This document shows positions 11,863 through 23,118 of a DNA stretch of 64,000 bases, in pieces (within the stretch, counting starts at the first letter, position 1; each line of letters starts with the position of its first letter). Below the pieces are notes generated by a model. The model saw only the letters and a list, made by a program, of their open reading frames with translations, made no database searches and was not told the origin of the DNA. The translations under genes and the position numbers were made by a program. This DNA comes from Laburnicola sp. R22_1. Lineage: Eukaryota > Ascomycota > Dothideomycetes > Pleosporales > Didymosphaeriaceae. The DNA lies in assembly GCA_014281115.1 (NCBI GenBank), contig JACONQ010000013.1, positions 2,098,501 to 2,162,500 of the forward strand. Reading direction: 5' to 3'.

Positions 11863-13914
11863 TCATGAATCTCCCGTACGGTCCTTGTCTCTTGGTTCGT
11901 GAAGCTCATGTTCCATCCATGCCGCCCAAGTTTCGTCATTGCTTAGAGGGGCGGACTCTTGCAGCTCGTCCTTCTCCGGATCCGGCTCTACAACGTCCGT
12001 TTCTTCGAAAAAGGGCGCGGTTTCGGACTCAGTAGCCTTGTCACCGGTCATATATTCTGACACGGCGATTAGAACATTGTCCGCAGTCCAAGCTGGTGCA
12101 TGGTAGGCTTCCCTCTGTCGTGCAGCATTGGTCGACGCCATGGCCGATTTCAAAATGACTCTGCGATCGAAGCCACGTTTGACGACATCATTCAGGACCG
12201 CGTTGAATGCCGCAGTATTCCCTGTAACGGAGCACAAACAAAGCAACTGCGAATACGCCTTGGATAAGTGGGTGTGCTTGATGCGGCCACGAATTCTGGT
12301 GATTTCTCCCCAGACGAGAAGGCCTCCTTGCCAATCGGCTCGGTGTATACAATCGTCTAGAAAGCGGGAGAGGCCTAGCATGTCGAGGCCCCAGCCATCT
12401 TCTTTCATTTCGTAGTAGATGTCCATTGCTCTTTCGAAGCCGGCGAAGTTTAATACACCATGCATAAGGGCATTGAAAACCATGGGCGTCGGGTAAACTT
12501 TTTGATAGACCTTCTTCTCGCTGACGCGGACTAGACGACTCTGTCCTTTCTCATTTATGGTAATGTTGGGGTCAGCCATCATGAGAGCGTCGCTAGCAGC
12601 TCGCATTCTGGCGACATAGTTGCTGAAGGCGTCGGGACGCTTTGTCCGGGCATAATGATCAAGAATCGCGACAGCAGTGATCTCGTTTGGGCGAATTTTG
12701 CACTCATCCAATGCGTTAATGACGTCGTCATATAGCCGTGGCTGATTCCATTTCTTGAACCCGGTGAGAAGAAGATTGAACGTGTGCAGATTTGGCGCGC
12801 TCGACGAAATGAGAAGGTTATGGCATATCTTGGCGACGGTCAGGGCACGTCCTTGTACATCGCTATGCTTATTGTTGTATTCGTCGAGGAGATTTTTGAT
12901 GATCGCGTTCAACTGCACAGCAATGTGATGGTAATCCCCGTCGCCGTCCTGGAAGTAGTACGGTTCTGCCGGTAATTTTGGGCTAATTCTTGCGCTCATT
13001 GTGTCTTGAGGCCAGTCCTCTACCGTCACTTCCTTGAGTCGCGCAATGTTAGCCAAGAATTCACGTCGAGCGCTCGTCGATTCCAGATCAGTATACCTAG
13101 CCACGCTCTCGATGTGTGGCGAGAGTGAGGCGAGAGCTTCTTTAGGTGAGCGATACGCCTTGGAGTGGGCAAGTAGATTATGGATCATTAGGCCAACGGA
13201 AAGTTCTTGTATAGCCAGTTTCTTCCGAGTCTGTTGTTTGCGCATAGCCGTCAAACGCATGCGTTGCGGCGACCATAAAGACTGGGGAGGCAGGTAATGC
13301 CTTTTCAATGTTTGGTCCCAATCCGGACCAGTGTTGGCGGGCCATTCAAGCATCGTAGCTCTAGGGTATGCGTCCAGAGGCAGCAAATCCCAGAGAAACT
13401 CTGGAACGTTCTCAGCATCCATTTCCGATTCGCGCTGTTCGAATACCAAGTCTTCGACCAGCTCCATTCCCGCCACCTTGTATACAGTGTCCCAGTCTAG
13501 GTCCTCCGGTATCGACTCGGGCATGGAGATAAAGTCTTCCTCCCGTATGCTGCTATCGGCGCTGCCTCCCGGCGACGTCTGGCGCAGCTCCTCGCGCAAG
13601 GAAGCAAATGCTGTATCCCACTGTTCGTTCCGATTGCGCTTAGCCTTCGCGTCTATCGCAAGCCCGGCCGCGAATATGGTCGTGTAGAAAAAGGTCGAGG
13701 TCGGGGTGCCGAAGGCCCAAGCTCCCCTCACGCCAACGGGACCGGCGCGTGTGGTGACGGTGGATGCGTTCGAGATGCATGATATACATCTACAGGTACT
13801 CGGGCTGCGAAGTGTCCGGGACCAGAGTGCTAGCATTGCTACCGGGACATGCTTCGCGGTTCGTGGGACTGCGAGGGGGGCGCGCGTGTTGTGGAGAGCG
13901 TAGAAGCTCTGCAC
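11863..13914 (-). CDS. mitochondrial pentatricopeptide-repeat-type protein
   Basis: Intronless gene for 683 residues. The N-terminus is rich in Arg, Ser, Ala and Thr with almost no acidic residues over the first ~60 positions, as in a mitochondrial presequence; a hydrophobic patch (TSTFFYTTIFAAGLAI) follows near 72-87. The middle and C-terminal half is helical with paired-helix segments of PPR character, such as PNLHTFNLLLTGFKKWNQPR, KIRPNEITAVAILDHYART and TPMVFNALMHGVLNFAGFER, consistent with organellar RNA-binding proteins. The C-terminus is strongly acidic. A downstream Met at residue 27 (MLALWSRTLRS) is an alternative start that would still leave a presequence. Known fungal relatives act in mitochondrial mRNA translation or stability; the specific RNA target cannot be inferred. 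Confidence 0.75.
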   Translation of the reverse strand: MQSFYALHNTRAPLAVPRTAKHVPVAMLALWSRTLRSPSTCRCISCISNASTVTTRAGPVGVRGAWAFGTPTSTFFYTTIFAAGLAIDAKAKRNRNEQWDTAFASLREELRQTSPGGSADSSIREEDFISMPESIPEDLDWDTVYKVAGMELVEDLVFEQRESEMDAENVPEFLWDLLPLDAYPRATMLEWPANTGPDWDQTLKRHYLPPQSLWSPQRMRLTAMRKQQTRKKLAIQELSVGLMIHNLLAHSKAYRSPKEALASLSPHIESVARYTDLESTSARREFLANIARLKEVTVEDWPQDTMSARISPKLPAEPYYFQDGDGDYHHIAVQLNAIIKNLLDEYNNKHSDVQGRALTVAKICHNLLISSSAPNLHTFNLLLTGFKKWNQPRLYDDVINALDECKIRPNEITAVAILDHYARTKRPDAFSNYVARMRAASDALMMADPNITINEKGQSRLVRVSEKKVYQKVYPTPMVFNALMHGVLNFAGFERAMDIYYEMKEDGWGLDMLGLSRFLDDCIHRADWQGGLLVWGEITRIRGRIKHTHLSKAYSQLLCLCSVTGNTAAFNAVLNDVVKRGFDRRVILKSAMASTNAARQREAYHAPAWTADNVLIAVSEYMTGDKATESETAPFFEETDVVEPDPEKDELQESAPLSNDETWAAWMEHELHEPRDKDRTGDS

Positions 13915-14995
13915 AGCGGAAGAAACCTCAATCGAGAATCTGGGTATAGCTAGTAGGCGACAGACACTTCGAAACGCGAATATAAACTCGTTTGCAGGCT
14001 GAGGTTGTGACGGAAGCCGTCGTTCGATCAGAAAGGCTTACCTAACATGTCTTGGCACACGAGTCTCTACTGCCTCTTAGGTGCGTGCCTTTCCTGTCGA
14101 CGATGGCTGAGCAGAATTGGCTTTTACCTAGTTACCATCTCGCATCAGATGGATACCTGATGCATATGGGGAGGTTGCTACTCCGGGTGTACGATTTCGC
14201 ATTCCAGCCCTTGTCCATTGCAACCTCATTCTTCGCAACACCTGAAGCAACGATCTGTCAAAGAACGAGCCGCAGATGACCGTTTTTATTAAACCCTACA
14301 CGACAGCGCGGTACTTTGGAACATCAAGGTACCCTGCCCGGCCGCGTTGTTATCAGCTGAAAACGACAACATACGGCACGCGAGCGCACAAGTCACATCA
14401 ACAACCAGTCATCAACGTTCGTTGTCGTCGATCTTGTATGTTGACCAGTCGAACGGCGAATCACTGGAGACTTAACGTAAATAACCCCCACGACCTCCTT
14501 GCTGAATTACTTGCCAATCTGAGGTTTTAAGTTACTCAGGAATTGCGGTACCGACGGTCGAAGGCGCTCACCTAGATTCGGCGACTTGCCTAGAAACCGC
14601 AAACTGCCCTTGAACCGACATGAGTAGCAGACGGTCTGCCGGACCCTGATATTACCCAACCTTTTCCTATCTCCAACTTTGTTCGCCATGAGCTAATGGG
14701 GGCGTTGCCAAGCTCGGTCATTTCCATCTATTCAAATTAACCGCAATATACGTAGCTCGGTTCTCGACACGAACCTCAGGTATCAACATTTTCGCATTTT
14801 CAAAGCGTCTGAAAGCAGACCACGAGTCTCTGATAATCTGGACAGAGGTTCCTCAATGCGTTCCAGCAGAACCACGAACCATCGGGTCATCGACAATTGC
14901 GTCGTTCTTACTTGCAGGTACGTCAACCTCACCCAAATTCCGAAGCCATCTTTCTTCGGTTGACCATCGTACTACGCTTGCAACATGAGTTATTT
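13915..14995. other. intergenic, no supported gene
   Basis: Small frames only (longest 84 codons, 14276-14530 plus). No domain, repeat or splice-consistent structure seen. The part nearest 13915 should contain the promoter of the PPR-type gene. Confidence 0.45.
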
Positions 14996-15406
14996 TTAGT
15001 TATCGTGTGCACTTCCACCTATCGTTGCATGCGATTTCATCTGATTCAATGTCTTTCCTTCCCAATCCATCGGTAGACAATTACCCTCTCGCTTAAATCC
15101 ACTCTTCCGGACGATAACGCTGAAAATAGTGCCAGTATAGATTGAGTTCGTATCACAGCGACGATGCGGCACATGCAATGCCGTTGTATGCGCTAGGGCC
15201 CCGCTTCCGAACGCGATTGCATCGGGCACTGGGCGCGGGTGACTCTCACTACATCGAATCAAGAGTCTAGACCCGTAGCATGCAATCAATATCAATACCA
15301 AAATACGGACAATCAGCTGCGAGAGAAAGGTCCGTCGTGCTTGGATCTGCAGAGACCCTGAACGAGGCCCTGGTGGAGGATCCAAAGCTTCCTCATTAGG
15401 TATCAT
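14996..15406 (-). CDS. hypothetical small single-pass membrane protein
   Basis: I do not recognise this 136-codon frame and it may not be a gene. It starts MIPNEEALDPPPGPRSG, has a basic segment (QIQARRT), then a clear hydrophobic stretch of about 16 residues (LSQLIVRILVLILIAC, around 29-45) typical of a type II membrane anchor, and a lumenal-type remainder with three Cys and several His. N-anchored small proteins are typical of UstYa/DUF3328 enzymes that modify fungal peptides, which matters because a repeat-peptide precursor starts 646 bp away in divergent orientation; however the diagnostic HxxHC motifs are absent. An immediately upstream frame (15407-15589, minus) could be a further exon but no convincing splice junction was found. 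Confidence 0.25.
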   Translation of the reverse strand: MIPNEEALDPPPGPRSGSLQIQARRTFLSQLIVRILVLILIACYGSRLLIRCSESHPRPVPDAIAFGSGALAHTTALHVPHRRCDTNSIYTGTIFSVIVRKSGFKREGNCLPMDWEGKTLNQMKSHATIGGSAHDN

Positions 15407-16051
15407 TCACCAATGCAGGTCGCTGATTACCCTGTACTCCTGCAGAAGACCTGCGTCCGCATCCCTCGGATATCTTCCGTTGCACTCCTTTATCTGGTCA
15501 TCCTTGGCACCGCCAACATAGCACTCGTTGCCCAAAGCTTGGGCTATCCCAACCGAAAGATAATATCGCCGGTCTGCACACCCTGGCATCTACCAGCTTT
15601 GGAGCAGACCGCTATGGCCAGTCACCCCACACGGTAGTCTCGCCACCCATAGACGGCGAGGCAGGGAAATGGTTACGAGTGTCTCCCGCACATACGCTGC
15701 CCTATCAACCGCGCTTCACGCCATGCAGTCTCTTCCTACCAGAACTGTCTAGCCTTTGGCGTAGAGTAACCACGCTATGGTGCGAGATACTTTATCCATA
15801 TTAGCGATACGGTGTAGTTGCGTTACTGTCAACTCCAAGAGATGCCGATTGTGGATAGTCCATTCTGCTTCGAAGAAGGTGGCAACCGTGGCACTTTGGT
15901 GCGGAAAGTATATGAACATGACCTCCCGTCATGTCCTGACGTAGGTCTGCACCATACTTCGCTCTTACATCTTTTCGATCATTGAAACCCTCCAAAGTTT
16001 CCAGTGGACAAGTAGTACCCAACTCAGACATCGAGCATCATCGGAAAAGCT
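15407..16051. other. upstream region of the repeat-peptide precursor
   Basis: The interval contains short open frames on both strands, for example 15413-15637 plus with one hydrophobic stretch, and 15801-16031 minus. No family is recognisable. The proximal part should be the promoter of the precursor gene at 16052. Confidence 0.4.
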
Positions 16052-16841
16052 ATGCAATACAGACTGGTATCAGCGATTGCCGCTGGCGCTCTGTTCGCCA
16101 ATGTGAACGGTCTACCTATCGCTCAACCTGAGGTATATACCACCCTGTACTTCTCCTTTAATTGTGCTATACCTTTGAGTCGATACTTACTATCAATAGG
16201 TGCAAAGCGTCGGCACTACAACTCCATCAGATGACATCTCCCTTGGCTCACCAAGCACTGGCGTTACTTGGGGCAAAGAGAAACGGGGTGAAGCTCCACC
16301 AGATAGGATCGAGCTTGGTCCGCCTTCCACGGTTATTACCTGGGGGAAGGACAAGCGCAATGTCCCCACCCCGCCCGACACCATCTGGCTAGGTAAGCCG
16401 ACTAGTGTTGTAACCTGGGGCAAAGACAAACGCGATACTACTCCTCCAAATGACATCGAGCTCGGTCCACCCAGCACTGAGGTCGGCTGGTCAAAGCGAG
16501 GCGAGGCGCCTCCGGATAGAATCGAGTTAGGTCCGCCGTCGACTGACATTACGTGGGGCAAGCGCGACCAGACACCCTCGGACGCCATCGAACTTGGCCC
16601 ACCTTCGTCTACCGTTGGCTGGAGCAAAGAGAAGCGTGAACAGGTTACTCCGCCGACATTTGAGCTAGGTCCGCCTTCTACGGAAATAGGATGGAGCAAA
16701 GAGAAACGCGACCAGACTCCTCCGACTTTCGAACTGGGCCCGCCCTCTACCACCGTAGAATGGGGCAAGAGGGATTCGACTAACCGGGATGATATCACAC
16801 TTACTCCTCCTTCGACCGAGGTAACTTGGGGGAAAGAGTAG
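16052..16841 (+). CDS. secreted nine-repeat Kex2-type peptide precursor
   Basis: Predicted 240-residue preproprotein; exons 16052-16132 and 16200-16841, 67-nt intron (GTATAT...AATAG, phase 0). Residues 1-20 form a secretion signal (MQYRLVSAIAAGALFANVNG) followed by LPIAQPE. The rest is nine head-to-tail repeats of 21-29 residues, ending at Lys-Arg at about residues 56, 80, 105, 127, 149, 173, 197 and 218; the ninth ends at the C-terminus with WGKE. Each repeat has a variable start (GEAPPD, DTTPPN, DQTPP), a block close to IELGPPST, two or three variable residues, then a Trp in T/G/E-W-G/S-K before the dibasic site. Lys-Arg is the Kex2 cleavage signal in the late Golgi. The layout matches fungal Kex2-processed peptides, including dikaritin RiPP precursors and repetitive surface peptides. 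It has no Cys, and the repeats have no Tyr, so it is not a hydrophobin and does not match known dikaritin cores. Product and modification are unknown. Confidence 0.85.
16200..16838 (+). repeat. nine coding repeats separated by Lys-Arg
   Basis: Internal repeat array of the precursor. Units 2 and 5 begin identically over 15 residues (GEAPPDRIELGPPST), suggesting recent duplication or gene conversion. Four units end in W-[G/S]-K-[E/D]-KR plus the first, while three end directly in W-[G/S]-KR. The nucleotide units are clearly diverged, so the array is old enough for drift but conserved at protein level. Confidence 0.9.
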
Positions 16842-18178
16842 ATCTTTCATGTCTTGACGTTTCATGTATGTATGCCGCGGCTCTCGTCCGATGATGGTGG
16901 TTCCTAATAATGCTATAGTTGTATTCTTCTACTTTCGTTCTGGGAAAAGTTAGAAGGAGGGTTGGTGGTGTTTCATTGGTGTGATGGACCTTTCAATAGG
17001 GAGAGTCGATATCCGCAGGCTCGCACTCGGGGTTTTCCTTATTTTCTAGGTGTAGTCTCACGCATGTAATCTACAGTTACCAGTACCATCAATATTTTCA
17101 TATATAGTGGTGTGTAGGGTTAGACTGTGACGTGCTATCCATTGTTTTAGCTAAGTTGTATGCCCTTTGCACTGTTTGTCTACTATTCGAAGTCATGACT
17201 ATACATTTGAGCACCAGGTTTGAATAATATGCATCGTTTCATGATGAGCAGCACACGAGTAAACGGTACAGAAACTAGGGTATATTACTATACATCAAAT
17301 TCCGCGTTCAAATTGTATTCTGCATCATGGGAGAGATTTTTTCATGGCGCCCTAGTCTATGCGTGGAAGAAAGAAAAGACGCGAATGTCTTTGTTACAGG
17401 GCACTCGAGCCAAGGCAGACGCCAATAGAATAGATGCCTTGCAACATCACCGATGCGAAGCATTTACAAGAAGCCTGCGAGAAGCGTTTGTTGTCCTTTT
17501 GAAATATGTAACCTAAATTCTTACCAGTTCCGAGCATGTGAATATGGGGCGGTGAGCACACGCGTGCGACTGTGGAGGTCATGCGATATGGCGAATCTCG
17601 AGCAAACGAATCATGGATACAGTCTTGATTTACTAAACCTGAGGTTTGCAGCGATTTTACGGTGCATAGGATTAGGCACTGTGAATAGTGACACAGCTCG
17701 CTGTGACGCCGGACCCGCTTGGACATGGAAATGTTCAGAAACGCTAACATGGACCTCTCCTTAACCCAATCGGATCTGCTAGTACAAGGTGGAGCCCTCA
17801 GATGCACGCGACAGGAGTGGGTAACGATCGCGGTGGTCGAACTTCGTGGTTGCCTGCGCACTCCGTCTGCCGGGCGTTACCTAGGTAGCAGAATACAAAC
17901 GTGTCTTTATCGCCAACGCCGGGCTTAAAAGAGCGCTGAATAGTGGAACAGTGAAGTGGGCACACCTGCAGTGTTCGCTCACTTGTTCTCTTTCGCAAAC
18001 GTCGCCCTGCGCCACGGTCACGTGTGGTTTCGCTGTTGCCCTGTTCGGTGCCCGCCGAGACTTTTCGCCGCCCCAAATTGAACAACGTCTCTCCTCGCCC
18101 GCCCTTCTTATACATCAATTAGATTACATCCACAATCGACCCATCTCGCTCCACCACAGCGCCTCTTGAACTACACCC
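16842..18178. other. intergenic, no supported gene
   Basis: The first ~350 bases after the precursor stop are AT-rich and probably 3' UTR/terminator. Further open frames on both strands (17220-17516, 17394-17861) show no domain. The GC-rich 17940-18178 part directly upstream of the Arf1 leader intron is the likely Arf1 promoter and 5' UTR start. Confidence 0.45.
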
Positions 18179-18385
18179 GTAAGTCACCCCACACGCACTC
18201 CGCCCTTGGTGCCTGCCCGCCGTCACGCGTTTTTGAGCGCCCCGTGGGGATGGGGATACAAGGCCTCGATCGCGCTTTCGCACTCGGCGCCCATCGTCAC
18301 CTGCGCCGACTGGAAGCGCTTCCTAGCCCAGCATACCCAACCCGCTGACCTCACCCGACGCCTTTCTGACTCGCTCTCCGTATAG
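18179..18385 (+). other. probable 5' UTR intron of arf1
   Basis: A GTAAGT donor at 18179 and a CTGAC-(N)-TATAG acceptor at 18385 flank 207 nt without coding potential, 71 bp before the Arf1 start. A leader intron is common in highly expressed fungal genes. This is inferred from splice signals only. Confidence 0.6.
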
Positions 18386-18429
18386 GTTCAGGAGCCGACA
18401 CTCACCGCCTCTCACACGCGCACTCCTAG

Positions 18430-19177
<748 letters not shown>

Positions 19178-19889
19178 GTCGAGACCTGACCTGCTGTGAC
19201 GACGCGGCCCGCCGCCGCCGACAAGGTCTGCATGACGACCCAGACAAGCATATCTCTCCCGCTTATCGCCCCTCTAACGACCTCGGATCCTCTACAAATA
19301 TGTGTTCTTGCGTGTCTTTCGAATCGGATGGTGGATCGGACATTGCCTTTGCACCACTGGAGTTTGTGAACTGCTATGAACGCTACATCATTAAATGTCA
19401 CGGATTGTTGGTGGTTCAAATCGGAAATAGTCCTCCGGGTTACTCTACAGTGCTACTATCCAATTTGAGCCTTTGTTTTGCTATCTACTGATGCGTCTTG
19501 CTCTTTGTTTCTGATCGTGGTAACCTGAGACTGAACTGGGCTTGCGTGGTTGCGCGAAAAAGTGGTCACTCTTGAACAATTGTGCATTTTGATTCGGAGT
19601 TGGTCGCAAGCTCGTCATTGACAAGGATGCGAGATTGCTATCATAGACATGGAGCATATCATGAGTCTTCTATATCATGCCAAACGCGAATGCGTCCCGA
19701 AATCCAGACGCCCCTATTCCGCCCATGCGATCAATCATTTGCGTTCTTCTCTTGCTCGCTTACCTCGACCTGAGCAAGGCAGGAGGTGAGGAATTCATAA
19801 AGGGTTTCTTTCACCCGGAGACCAACCATTCCAGACGAAAATCTTGCCCAACATCGAGGCATTCAAAATTGAACAAAGCAAAGCAAAGC
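19178..19889. other. convergent 3' region of arf1 and mob2
   Basis: Holds the 3' UTRs of two convergent genes. Open frames are short and featureless; nothing else is supported. Confidence 0.5.
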
Positions 19890-21261
19890 TTACACGGCCA
19901 TTCCTGGCTGCGCCCCACCTGCGGACACGTTCTCCTTGGACGGTTGGGCCTGCGGAGGCGGAGGCAACAGACCTTTGGACAGCCAAAGGTCGACGAGGGG
20001 CTGCATGGGCTCAATCTCTTTGTCGGTGATTAGATTGAAGAGCTTGCCCACATTGATGAAGTGAACAAAGCACGTGTTGAGCTCCTTGTAGGCGCCAGCA
20101 TGCCAGAAGGGGTCCAGCCAGTGGCCGTGGTAGATGTGGGCATAGCAACGCATCATCTGGCGGTAGATGCTCTTGATGTCGGACTCGAAAGTCTCGGGGA
20201 AGCCTGAGCTTTTGCCGAGCCAGTCGCGGCCGGAGAGCTGGGAGAGGGGAGCATTGATGCTGGTGGGGCCTAGGGGCTGGGGTGTTGAGGATGAGCTTAG
20301 GGAGCCGGAAGCGTAGCTTGAGGCCGAGTCTGTGAAGCGGACGGAGGTGGTGTCTGTGGGGAAGATGGAGGGGTCTGTAATTTTGCCTGAGATCCACTTC
20401 TGGACGAGATTGATGTACTGGATGGCGGGGATCTTGATGGGCTTCTTGTTATTGTCGAGCCATGTGTACGTGTGACTATCACATTGTTAGGGGATTAATT
20501 ATCTAGGTGCTTCGACATGGGAAAGGAGTACTGACCCGCTTGCTGACATGGTAGGACACACTTCTGGGTTGCAGCACGGCTTCCCTGTCCTCTCGTCCGG
20601 CACCTTGATGATGTTGATCATCTGCTCTAGCAAGCGATACTGCTCGACAACTGGTCACGCGAGTCAATGCAGCCCACGTGAGCGGAAACGCATCCACGTA
20701 CCTTGATGCGCGAGCCATTCACCCTCTTCGACAAGATTTGGCTTTGCAGCCAAAGTCATGAAGTTACCCCGGACGATGAGGGCCGAGTACTCGTCCCGGA
20801 AGAAGAAGGGCGGCCTGCGCGAACCGGAGGGGGCTCCCTCTGAAGCAGGCTGGCTCTCGAAAGACATGGCGGAGGACAATGCGGGGGACTGTGGCATAGG
20901 AGGAAAGTTGGGAGCCTGGCCAGGAGCGGCAGATGGGGAGTAAGGCGAGCTGGTCGTCGGCGAAGGCGTCCCGTTGCCTTTACCCTGCGGATTGTTGCTC
21001 TTGTTAGAGCGGCCGGCCAGACCTTGGCGTCTGTGGGAGAAGATGTTAGAATGTTAGAAACGCGGCGCAGCTTTCTTGCAAAAATAGCAACGGCAGCGAT
21101 AGGCAAGGGCTGTGACGAGCAGTGAGGCTTGTAGGAGACACAGCAGGTGAAACACAAGGCAGTCTAGGTCGCGAAACAAATCGCGACCGAGGGGCTCGCC
21201 GGTACGAAGCAATTGGGGGAGCGATGCCAAGCACTCACACGCTGGAGAAGAAGGACGCCAT
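19890..21261 (-). CDS. mob2: MOB2-type kinase activator
   Basis: Regulatory subunit of an NDR/Cbk1-family kinase (morphogenesis, cell separation and polarity), predicted 350 residues. Exons on the minus strand: 21261-21239, 21030-20702, 20650-20536 and 20475-19890. The first intron is long for this window (208 nt), the others 51-60 nt. A Ser/Pro-rich N-terminus (about 10-75) precedes the MOB domain: KPNLVEEGEWLAHQVVEQYR, the Cys-rich KPCCNPEVCPTMSASG, YTWLDNNKKPIKIPAIQYIN and MMRCYAHIYHGHWLDPFWH, then ELNTCFVHFINVGKLFNLI. These segments are MOB2-like rather than MOB1- or phocein-like. The start is the ATG giving MASFFSS, which splices in phase to the domain. Divergent from LEO1 with a 377-bp gap. 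Confidence 0.93.
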
Positions 21262-21638
21262 GGTCGGCGGCAGGTGGCGTGCGTCGGTTGTGGGGAGTTC
21301 GGAGGCGGTGTACACTGGACCCAGGGGCGCGAAGGGGTCTACAGGAGGGAGTTTGGGGTGAAGAGTGAGTGACAGGTGCCGTCTGGAGGAGACGCCAGCG
21401 CTGCAGCGTCGAGGAGCTGGGGCCTCGGAGCGCCCAGGACGGGCCGCAAGCTCATTGTCGTTGGACGTAACTTTTGTCCCTCGACAGCAACCGCACCGCG
21501 CACTCTCTCACGCACTTTCTCACGCACCCTCTCACGCACTCAACTTCGCTTCCACCGCGATCGCGCCACCGTCTTGATCACATCTACATTACTTCCACGC
21601 GTCGTCGATTACTCCACGACAAACCACTCAGCGCGACA
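21262..21638. promoter_or_regulatory. bidirectional mob2/LEO1 promoter with tandem CTCTCACGCAC repeats
   Basis: This 377-bp interval separates the start codons of two divergent genes, so both promoters must lie here. Around 21499-21542 there are tandem, slightly varied copies of ctctcacgcac on the LEO1 side; such pyrimidine-rich tracts are typical of fungal core promoters and 5' leaders. No specific factor site is claimed. Confidence 0.6.
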
Positions 21639-23118
21639 ATGGCTGCCGCCGTTGAGAGCGCGCCCGACATGTCCGATGCGCTGTCCGACGAGGAGGAATT
21701 TGCAGACACCGCACCTGCCGTAGAAGTAGAAGAGGAAGAAGAAGAGGTCGGCACGCCTGGAAATGTAGAGGCAGAGGACGATCTGGGCGATGATCTCTTT
21801 GGCGACGACGACGAGGAAGCCGACCAGCAGCCCGAGTGAGTTGCTCTTGCACCTGTTCTCGCGCCACGGCACTGACACTGCGGATAGGCAGCGAAAACTA
21901 GATGATGAAGAACTCGACTCGGGCGACGACGAGGGCCGGGTAGACCGCGCAGGCAGGGATGACCTCCCGACAGAGGACCAAGTCTACAACTTTATGGATG
22001 CCGACATTGCGCGTCACGCCGTGCCCGAACCCAGCGACGGTGAGCTGTACCTCCTCAAGGTCCCAGACTTCATGGCTCTCGAGCCCATCGCCTTCAATCA
22101 CAGAACCTTCCAACCCCCTACGACGGACCACCACTCGAAGAAGGCTGCGTCGGACCACTTCTCTGCTTTCAACACAGCTATGACGACGATCCGATGGCGA
22201 CGCTCGCCGTCCGATCACTCCAAGTTACAGTCCAACGCGCGGATACTGCGATGGTCAGACGGCTCCCTGACGCTGCAGCACGCCAATGATCCACTCAACC
22301 AGTACGAGATCAACGCAAGCATGCTTGCGCCCCCGCAAGTCGACCCCAAAGTGCCCACACCTACCATGATCAAGGGAAAGCGAAAGGAGAACCAGAACAA
22401 GGAGAGCTATACATACCTAGTGGCGCCGTACGAAGAGGCCAACGTCATACGTGTAACGAACAAGCTCACAACATCTCTCTCTGTCGTCGCAACCGCAAAC
22501 ACGAAAGACCAAGCGCTAGAGAAGCTGCAGAATGATCTTGCAGCGGCTGCATCCCGTGGTCGCGACAGTGCAGACCAGGCCATCTCCTTCATCGACGTGA
22601 ACGAAGACCCCGAGCTCCGCCGCCAGCGAGAAGAGCTGCAGTATAAAGAAAAGTTGAAGCAACAACGGGCGCGAGAGAAGCATGCCCTTAAGGAGCAGGA
22701 GCGGAACTCGAGGGTTATGGGTAAGAGCTCTAGGGGCGGCTATGGTCTCGACATCGACGACCTCGAGGGGGGTGCGAGCGGAAAGCGTGCCGGAGCGAAG
22801 AAGCCGCGAGCCCAGGCGCGCCGTCATCGCGACTGGAGCGAGGATGAGGACTATGGTCGGCGCGGAGCCAACAAGGAAGACGACTACGACGAGTCGGACG
22901 ACTTCATTGCGCGTAGCGACGAGGAGCCCGAAGTGGTGGACGATGATGAGGATGAAGACGACGGAATCATGGAGGAGCCACGAGCCCGAAAGGAGAAACA
23001 CACGCACAGCCCGAAGCGAAGCAGGGGCCATGATCATGATGCGGACGACGACGAGGATGTCGTCGTCCGGTCGAAGAAGAGAAGAGTGGTCGTGGATGAA
23101 GATGAAGACGACGAGTAG
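21639..23118 (+). CDS. leo1: Paf1 complex subunit LEO1
   Basis: RNA polymerase II-associated Paf1 complex component, predicted 475 residues. Exons 21639-21835 and 21888-23118 with a 52-nt intron (GTGAGT...ATAG). The N-terminus is strongly acidic (residues 10-65). The Leo1 core (roughly 95-280) includes LYLLKVPDFMALEP, TTIRWRR, SNARILRWSDGSLTLQ and YTYLVAPYEEANVIRVTNKL. A Gln/Arg/Lys-rich helix (EELQYKEKLKQQRAREKHAL) follows, and the tail alternates acidic runs with basic patches ending VVVDEDEDDE. Organisation and length match fungal LEO1. Confidence 0.95.

Noticed and set aside
14996..16031. UstYa/DUF3328 oxidase gene beside the precursor
   Set aside because: I searched both strands by eye for paired HxxHC motifs and found none.
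16200..16841. Alpha-pheromone precursor
   Set aside because: Fungal alpha-pheromones have short, nearly identical Cys- or Trp-rich cores of 9-13 residues; here units are longer, variable and Cys-free.
16200..16841. Minus-strand 201-codon frame opposite the repeat precursor
   Set aside because: It is the repetitive shadow of the plus-strand repeats and lacks a signal or domain.
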